DNA of 64,000 nucleotides, taken from Thermodesulfobacteriota bacterium. Its GTDB lineage: Bacteria; Desulfobacterota; GWC2-55-46. Where the stretch lies: NCBI GenBank assembly GCA_030583865.1, contig CP129479.1, positions 1,760,819 to 1,824,818 of the forward strand, read 5' to 3'. Below, in pieces: positions 60,054 to 64,000 of the stretch; the stretch's first letter is position 1, and each line of letters begins with the position of its first letter. The translations under genes and the position numbers were made by a program. Below the pieces are notes generated by a model. That model was not told where the DNA came from and did not search any database. It was given only the letters and a program-made list of their open reading frames with translations.

Positions 60054-61148
60054 ATGCAGGAGCATGGCGGGGAAAATGCTATCACTCGCGGGGAGCGGCG
60101 CTTTGTGGCCCTGTGGTCCGCGCTAATCCTGCTACTTTATGCCATTTACGGAGCTGCTGCCGTAAGCAAGTTGCTGCATTACAGGAGCGAGGCGGAAAGG
60201 ACGCAATCGTACGCTTTCGGCAGCGCGCCCGCCGGACCTTCCGTACAGCCTGAAAGTGAGTTCGGGCAAGTCGTCACGGGAATATACGTCAATCACATCG
60301 GGGAATTTTCCGTCAGGGAGGGCGGCTGGGCGGCCGACTTTGACATCTGGTTCCGGTGGGCCGGAAGCGAGGTCAACCCGGCAGAGAGGTTTCGCGTTGT
60401 TAACGGCGAAGTCGATTCGAGCCAAAAGATTGAGTCATATGTCCGGCGGGGGGAGGGATACGAGCGTTACCGCGTTAAGGCGCGTTTCACTAAAGACTTC
60501 GATTCCGGCAGGTTCCCTTACAGTGATGAAATTTTGACCATTCAGATAGAGGACGCCGTCCAGGGTGCGCAGGCGTTAAGCTATGTTGCCGACGAAACCG
60601 GAAGCGCTGTCAACGCCGCCGGGGTTCCGAGCTTCCTTAAGATTGAGAAAACGACGATTAGAAGCAAGCTGCAAGAAAGCAGAGCGCGCGTGGGCTCGCC
60701 TGGCCTTCCAAATGGAGGTCCTAAAACTCGCTCCACGCTCATCTTTGCCATGCTTGTGGATCTTCCCGGCTCGGCCATTTACATGCGGTTGTCCCAGGCG
60801 CTTTTCGCCTCCGTAGCTATTGCGTTCATTGCCTTCTTTATCAAGCCCACTCATGTAGACCCGCGCTTCGGGCTGGGCATCGGAGCTGTTTTTGCCTCGG
60901 TCGCCAACAACATTTCCGTCCAGGCAGCGCTGCCACCCCCGATGCATATTACCATTCTCCAGATGGCCTATACCGTGTGCCTGGCGACGATATTCTTCGT
61001 ACTTGTTCAGTCGGCCATTTCCCTGTACATACTTGATACGCTTGGCAGGGAAAAGCTGTACCGTTATTTCGACAAGGCGTCTTTTGCTGTTTTCGCGTTC
61101 GGATATACGGCCGTAAATCTTGCGCTGCCGATTGCAGCAAGTGCATGA
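60054..61148 (+). CDS. Pentameric ligand-gated ion channel-like membrane protein
   Basis: 364 aa from the ATG at 60054, behind GGGGACGAG; the frame extends to 59940. A TM at about 18-35 acts as a signal anchor. Residues ~60-230 look like the beta-sandwich of pentameric ligand-gated channels: GIYV, WAADFDIWFRW and FTKDFDSGRFPYSDEILTIQIED, compared with FPFDxQxLTI in the family. Four TM segments follow near 245-265, 270-290, 305-330 and 340-360, with ALPPPMHITILQM in the M2-M3 loop (LPxTPYMT in GLIC). No Cys-loop, as in other bacterial members. Ligand and ion preference unknown. It may instead be a distant family with the same topology. Confidence 0.6.
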   Translation: MQEHGGENAITRGERRFVALWSALILLLYAIYGAAAVSKLLHYRSEAERTQSYAFGSAPAGPSVQPESEFGQVVTGIYVNHIGEFSVREGGWAADFDIWFRWAGSEVNPAERFRVVNGEVDSSQKIESYVRRGEGYERYRVKARFTKDFDSGRFPYSDEILTIQIEDAVQGAQALSYVADETGSAVNAAGVPSFLKIEKTTIRSKLQESRARVGSPGLPNGGPKTRSTLIFAMLVDLPGSAIYMRLSQALFASVAIAFIAFFIKPTHVDPRFGLGIGAVFASVANNISVQAALPPPMHITILQMAYTVCLATIFFVLVQSAISLYILDTLGREKLYRYFDKASFAVFAFGYTAVNLALPIAASA

Positions 61149-61209
61149 AGGAGCGAAAATGAACACGTCAGCTGGCTCAGGACGGCTCGGATGAAAAAGG
61201 GTACATGCG

Positions 61210-61602
61210 TTGGATGATCTGACACGCACATTCGAGGATATAATCGGTCGGATAAGCGGGCCGATGAAGTTCCGGCTGGTCCTTCAGCCGCTCATCGCAT
61301 CGCTTTTTGCGATCCGCGACGGGCTTAAGGACGCCAGAGAGGCCCGCCCCGCCTATTTATGGGCCATATTCACCCAGGCAGGTCACCGACGGGAGCTTTT
61401 GCGGGACGGCTGGAAATCGGTTGCCAGGGTCTTTACATTCGCCGTCTTCATGGACGCTCTTTACCAATTGATAGCCCTCCGGTGGTTCTATCCCGGCGAG
61501 GCGCTCATGGTCGCCGCGACCCTGGCTTTCGTCCCCTATCTGCTGATTCGCGGCCCTGTCAACCGGATAGCCAGGCGCGCCCATGTGGGCCGTGAAAGAT
61601 GA
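61210..61602 (+). CDS. Small membrane protein of unknown function
   Basis: 130 aa, start TTG at 61210 behind AAGGG. Two hydrophobic stretches (VFTFAVFMDALYQLIALRWF; ALMVAATLAFVPYLLIRGPVN) and a basic C-terminus. Opens with MDDLTRTFEDIIGRISGPMKF, which lacks a signal. I do not recognise a family. It is coupled by an ATGA overlap to the DUF202 gene that follows, suggesting a joint membrane role. Confidence 0.72.
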   Translation: MDDLTRTFEDIIGRISGPMKFRLVLQPLIASLFAIRDGLKDAREARPAYLWAIFTQAGHRRELLRDGWKSVARVFTFAVFMDALYQLIALRWFYPGEALMVAATLAFVPYLLIRGPVNRIARRAHVGRER

Positions 61603-61985
61603 CCGGCCGGACCGTCGAGACCGCAGCCGGCCCTTCGGCTGGCACGAAACTCGCGGTCGCGCGCACCAACTTGGCCTGGGAACGCACATTGATGGCCTGG
61701 ATACGCACATCCATGTCGTTGATAACATTCGGGTTCACGATTTACAAGATATTTCAATTCGAAGAGAGGGAGGGCCTTCGGCAGTACATAGGGCCGCGCG
61801 AGTTTGCTATGATTATGATAGCAATAGCCCTGGTCTCGCTAACTGCGGCAACTGTGCAGAACCTGAAGAACAGGGCAGCCCTCGGGAAAATAACCGAACT
61901 CCCGCGTTCGGTGGCGGTATGGGCATCGGCGCTGACATCGCTGCTCGGAATCGGAGCAATGATCGCCGTGGTCTTCAGGCTGTAA
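61599..61985 (+). CDS. DUF202 (YidH) family membrane protein
   Basis: 128 aa with the DUF202 signature LAVARTNLAWERTLMAWIRTSMSLITFGF and two further TM segments (MIMIAIALVSLTAATV; WASALTSLLGIGAMIAVVF). Members are inner-membrane proteins of unknown role, often next to other small membrane proteins, as here. Overlaps the previous gene by four bases. Confidence 0.9.
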   Translation: MTGRTVETAAGPSAGTKLAVARTNLAWERTLMAWIRTSMSLITFGFTIYKIFQFEEREGLRQYIGPREFAMIMIAIALVSLTAATVQNLKNRAALGKITELPRSVAVWASALTSLLGIGAMIAVVFRL

Positions 61986-62183
61986 CCGGCGCCATCGTGT
62001 GACTTCGCCAGGGCGCAAAAAAATCTATCCAGGCAGATTGCGCAGCGCGGAATCTGTGCTAAACTTTTTGAATCACGAAACCGTTACCCGGATTTTGCCG
62101 CCGAATTCTCGACAAACCAACGCCGCAGGCCGTGTGGCCGCCTCAAACTACCGGCAACTATGAAGCGACCAAGGAGAATTCTC

Positions 62184-62978
62184 ATGCTCAAGAGACTGGT
62201 TATGGCGTTATTCGTCCTCGTTGGGACCACTTCAGTGGCTGTGGCGCAGGATGACGAAAAAAGCAAACAGGATGTAACGATAGAGCTGGAGGGGCGCTAT
62301 TTGTTTCCAGATTTCGAGGCGGACGTGAGGGCTGGGTTGGGCAACATACAAGGCTCCGACATAGACCTCGAAAGAGACTTTGATGCAGATATCGACGACA
62401 TACCAATCGGCAGGCTGAACTGGTACACCGGCCCCAAGAGCAGGATCTTCCTGGAATATCGCAGGAGTAAAATCGACGGGGAGGCGGCTCTCGCGAGGCC
62501 TATAACCTTCAAGGACGTCACCTACGATGTGAATGCTTCGGCCAGCGCTGAACTCGAGATAGACTACTACAGGCTGGGCTGGATATGGCAGTTCATAACC
62601 GCATCAGAGGGCAAATTCAAGTTCGGAACCCAGCTCGAGGCGAGATACTTGCACGCAGAAGCTACCCTTGAAGGACAGGTAGGCGGCACTTTCGCATCGA
62701 GGTCCGAGAATTTTGACGCGGCATTGCCTGTTATCGGCCTAGCCCTCGATGTCAACCCCGTCGAGGAGATCAACCTGTTCGTCAGCGTTGTAGGCCTGCC
62801 CGAGATCGAGGGAGTACGCTATTTCACCGCAAAAGGTGGACTGAAGTTCATACCCATAAGAAATTTCAGCATATCCGCTGGCTACAGGTATGACGAGGTG
62901 AAGGCCGAAGGCGATAATGACGACTTCATCAAGGTATCCATCAATGGGCCGGTTGTCGCCGCTTCGTTGAGGTTCTGA
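62184..62978 (+). CDS. Probable outer-membrane beta-barrel protein
   Basis: 264 aa from the ATG at 62184, behind AAGGAG. Signal peptide at 1-21 (cut after VAVAQ). Rest is beta-rich with alternating hydrophobic residues (VTIELEGRYLFP; RLNWYTGPKSRIFLEYRRSKI; FSISAGYRYDEV) and ends in ASLRF, the aromatic C-terminus expected for outer-membrane insertion. No specific family seen. Last gene before the tRNA-Asp terminator and possible boundary. Confidence 0.8.
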   Translation: MLKRLVMALFVLVGTTSVAVAQDDEKSKQDVTIELEGRYLFPDFEADVRAGLGNIQGSDIDLERDFDADIDDIPIGRLNWYTGPKSRIFLEYRRSKIDGEAALARPITFKDVTYDVNASASAELEIDYYRLGWIWQFITASEGKFKFGTQLEARYLHAEATLEGQVGGTFASRSENFDAALPVIGLALDVNPVEEINLFVSVVGLPEIEGVRYFTAKGGLKFIPIRNFSISAGYRYDEVKAEGDNDDFIKVSINGPVVAASLRF

Positions 62979-63008
62979 GGTTCGGCAAGCATTATTCGAA
63001 ATAAAACA

Positions 63009-63045
63009 AAGCCCTAAAACCAGATTTTCTCGGTTTTAGGGCTTT
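63009..63045. terminator. Terminator between barrel gene and tRNA-Asp
   Basis: AAAGCCCTAAAACC, loop, GGTTTTAGGGCTTTTTTT. Usable for the barrel gene on plus and, with AAAG, partly for the tRNA on minus. Closely similar in layout to the stem at 56199-56237. Confidence 0.9.
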
Positions 63046-63052
63046 TTTTGTC

Positions 63053-63129
63053 TGGCGGGGCCGACGGGACTCGAACCCGCGCCCTCTGGCTTGACAGGCC
63101 AGCGTTATAACCGACTTAACTACGGCCCC
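63053..63129 (-). tRNA. tRNA-Asp (anticodon GUC)
   Basis: A 77-nt cloverleaf on the minus strand. Acceptor GGGGCCG/CGGCCCC is perfect; anticodon stem CTGGC/GCCAG with loop CTGTCAA, anticodon GTC; T-arm GCGGG/CCCGT with TTCGAGT; discriminator G and encoded CCA (63053-63055). Its 3' end recurs as a degenerate copy near 56240. Confidence 0.95.
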
Positions 63130-63187
63130 GTTTTTTACGCTTTAAAAGCCCACCCTCTTTATTATAGCAGGGTGCGGCTGCATTTCA

Positions 63188-63263
63188 TGGTAGGCGGAAC
63201 AGGGTTCGAACCTGTGACCCCAGCCTTGTAAGGGCTGTGCTCTACCGACTGAGCTATCCGCCC
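63188..63263 (-). tRNA. tRNA-Val (anticodon UAC)
   Basis: A 76-nt cloverleaf on the minus strand. Acceptor GGGCGGA with a G-U first pair; D-arm GCTCAGTCGGTAGAGC; anticodon stem CAGCC/GGCTG with loop CTTACAA, anticodon TAC; T-arm ACAGG/CTGTT with TTCGAAC; encoded CCA. About 58 bases from tRNA-Asp, so the two may be co-transcribed. Confidence 0.95.
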
Positions 63264-63334
63264 TCTGAAACCGGCGCGGCATCCGGGCTTTTATAGCGCC
63301 CAATTGAATGGAACTGCCCGGCCTCTCAAGTTGA

Positions 63335-63361
63335 ATCCCCCGCCTTTCGGTGGGGGATTTG
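63335..63361 (-). terminator. Hairpin downstream of lon
   Basis: On the minus strand: AATCCCCCACC, loop GAAA, GGCGGGGGATT, then TCAACTT. A probable terminator for lon about 46 bases after its stop, though with a weak T-run; better T-run in the plus sense. Confidence 0.6.
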
Positions 63362-63406
63362 ATTTTATATCAATTCCAGCTCTCCCTGTCAAGGAGATTC
63401 GGAGCT

Positions 63407-64000
63407 TTAGTGCCTTACGAGGTCACCTGCAACCGGCGCGGGCGGCTCGGCAGGAGCTTCAGGGACGACAGCCGTCTCTACGGCCTTGACCTTGAAAATC
63501 TCCTCCCTGGTCTTCGCGTCCAGCGCCTTTATCAGCACCTCGTCCATGTGCTCGACGAGCTCGGTCTTGACCTTCTTCAATATCTGCTGCGGTATCTCCT
63601 TGAGGTCCTTCTCGTTCTCCGCCGGGATGAGCACCTTTGGTATGCCGGCCCTGTGCGCCGCGAGGAGCTTCTCCTTCAGGCCGCCTATGGGAAGTACCTT
63701 TCCGCGTAGCGTTATCTCTCCGGTCATCGCGACGTCCTTACGGACGGGTATCTTCGTAAGCGCGGACACGAGCGCCGTTGCCATTGTGATGCCCGCGGAC
63801 GGCCCGTCCTTCGGGATCGCGCCCTCGGGGACGTGGATGTGCGTATCGAGCTTCTGGTAGAAGTCCCTCTCGAGGCCGAGCTCGGTTGCGCGGCTCCGGA
63901 CGTAGGTCATGGCGGCCTGCGCGGACTCCTGCATCACCTCTCCGAGCTTCCCGGTTATCGTTAGCTTCCCTTTTCCGGGGACCAGCGCCACCTCTATTAC
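63407..64000 (-). CDS. lon: Lon protease, C-terminal part (cut by window edge)
   Basis: 3' end of an ATP-dependent protease; only the C-terminal proteolytic domain is inside the window, and the gene continues past the right edge. Signatures: [23 protein letters not shown] with the catalytic Ser, and [21 protein letters not shown] with the catalytic Lys. Ends with a Pro/Ala-rich tail of about 20 residues ([18 protein letters not shown]). The apparent ATG at 63991 is internal. Two tRNA genes lie downstream. Confidence 0.95.
   Translation of the reverse strand, partial: VIEVALVPGKGKLTITGKLGEVMQESAQAAMTYVRSRATELGLERDFYQKLDTHIHVPEGAIPKDGPSAGITMATALVSALTKIPVRKDVAMTGEITLRGKVLPIGGLKEKLLAAHRAGIPKVLIPAENEKDLKEIPQQILKKVKTELVEHMDEVLIKALDAKTREEIFKVKAVETAVVPEAPAEPPAPVAGDLVRH

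Noticed and set aside
1-64000. CRISPR arrays, rRNA genes, insertion sequences with transposase, integrases
   Set aside because: None seen: no regularly spaced identical repeats, no rRNA-like stretch, and no transposase or recombinase motifs in any frame I examined.

Overview
The window is about 64 kb of GC-rich bacterial chromosome with dense, mostly minus-strand operons. No single gene fixes the taxon. The folate-dependent tRNA methyltransferase TrmFO, an NfnAB pair, a PPi-type phosphofructokinase, a periplasmic multiheme cytochrome and many sensor kinases and HEAT-repeat proteins suggest an anaerobic or facultative Gram-negative bacterium of the deltaproteobacterial/Nitrospirota type. The Gram-negative call rests on EnvC/FtsEX, a probable outer-membrane barrel and many signal peptides. 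This placement is inference.

Layout. 0.5-4.4 kb: a small ORF, an M1 metallopeptidase, an exported helical protein and tRNA-Glu(CUC). 4.7-9.2 kb: a clock-like operon reading PAS hybrid histidine kinase, receiver + KaiA/RsbU-type domain protein, KaiB, KaiC. 9.5-21 kb: UvrD/Rep helicase, Uup ABC-F, a lysine-rich secreted protein, phosphofructokinase, a membrane histidine kinase, a Crp/Fnr regulator, a TPR plus PgaB-C-like hydrolase and RadA. 21-26 kb: a HEAT protein and an HD-GYP protein sharing an N-terminal region, another HEAT protein, TrmFO. 26-32.5 kb: acylphosphatase, lipoprotein, RsmI, an ABC-2 exporter, PhoR/PhoB-like proteins and an ArsC-like phosphatase. 32.5-35 kb: a strong promoter, a ~520-nt structured leader with an internal terminator, a multiheme cytochrome and two small ANTAR proteins. 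35-41 kb: NfnB/NfnA, TlyA, Dxs, IspA. 41.5-47.3 kb: cold-shock protein, divergent polysaccharide deacetylase, CtpA, EnvC-like, FtsX, FtsE. 47.5-56 kb: ComA-like enzyme, P-type ATPase, HrpB, MalY/PatB, cupredoxin, thioredoxin-like ferredoxin. 56.2-63.1 kb: an accessory block (DUF1622, sulfatase, its radical-SAM maturase, a pentameric-channel-like protein, DUF202, outer-membrane barrel) ending at tRNA-Asp, whose 3' end recurs imperfectly at the other side of the block. tRNA-Val and the 3' part of lon close the window.

Most notable. (1) The KaiA-like/KaiB/KaiC operon outside an obvious cyanobacterial context: KaiC keeps both ATPase sites, the Ser/Thr phosphosites and a C-terminal tail, and the partner has KaiA-like domain order. 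(2) The cytochrome leader with a terminator, followed in the same direction by two ANTAR proteins, a family of RNA-binding antiterminators. (3) Terminator-like hairpins in the leaders of the P-type ATPase and cold-shock genes. (4) Two families of ~120-145 bp palindromic dispersed repeats, three copies each, nearly all within 10 bp of a stop codon, with compensatory changes in their stems. (5) A probable bacterial pentameric ligand-gated channel homologue. Family assignments come from motifs read by eye; no database search was run.
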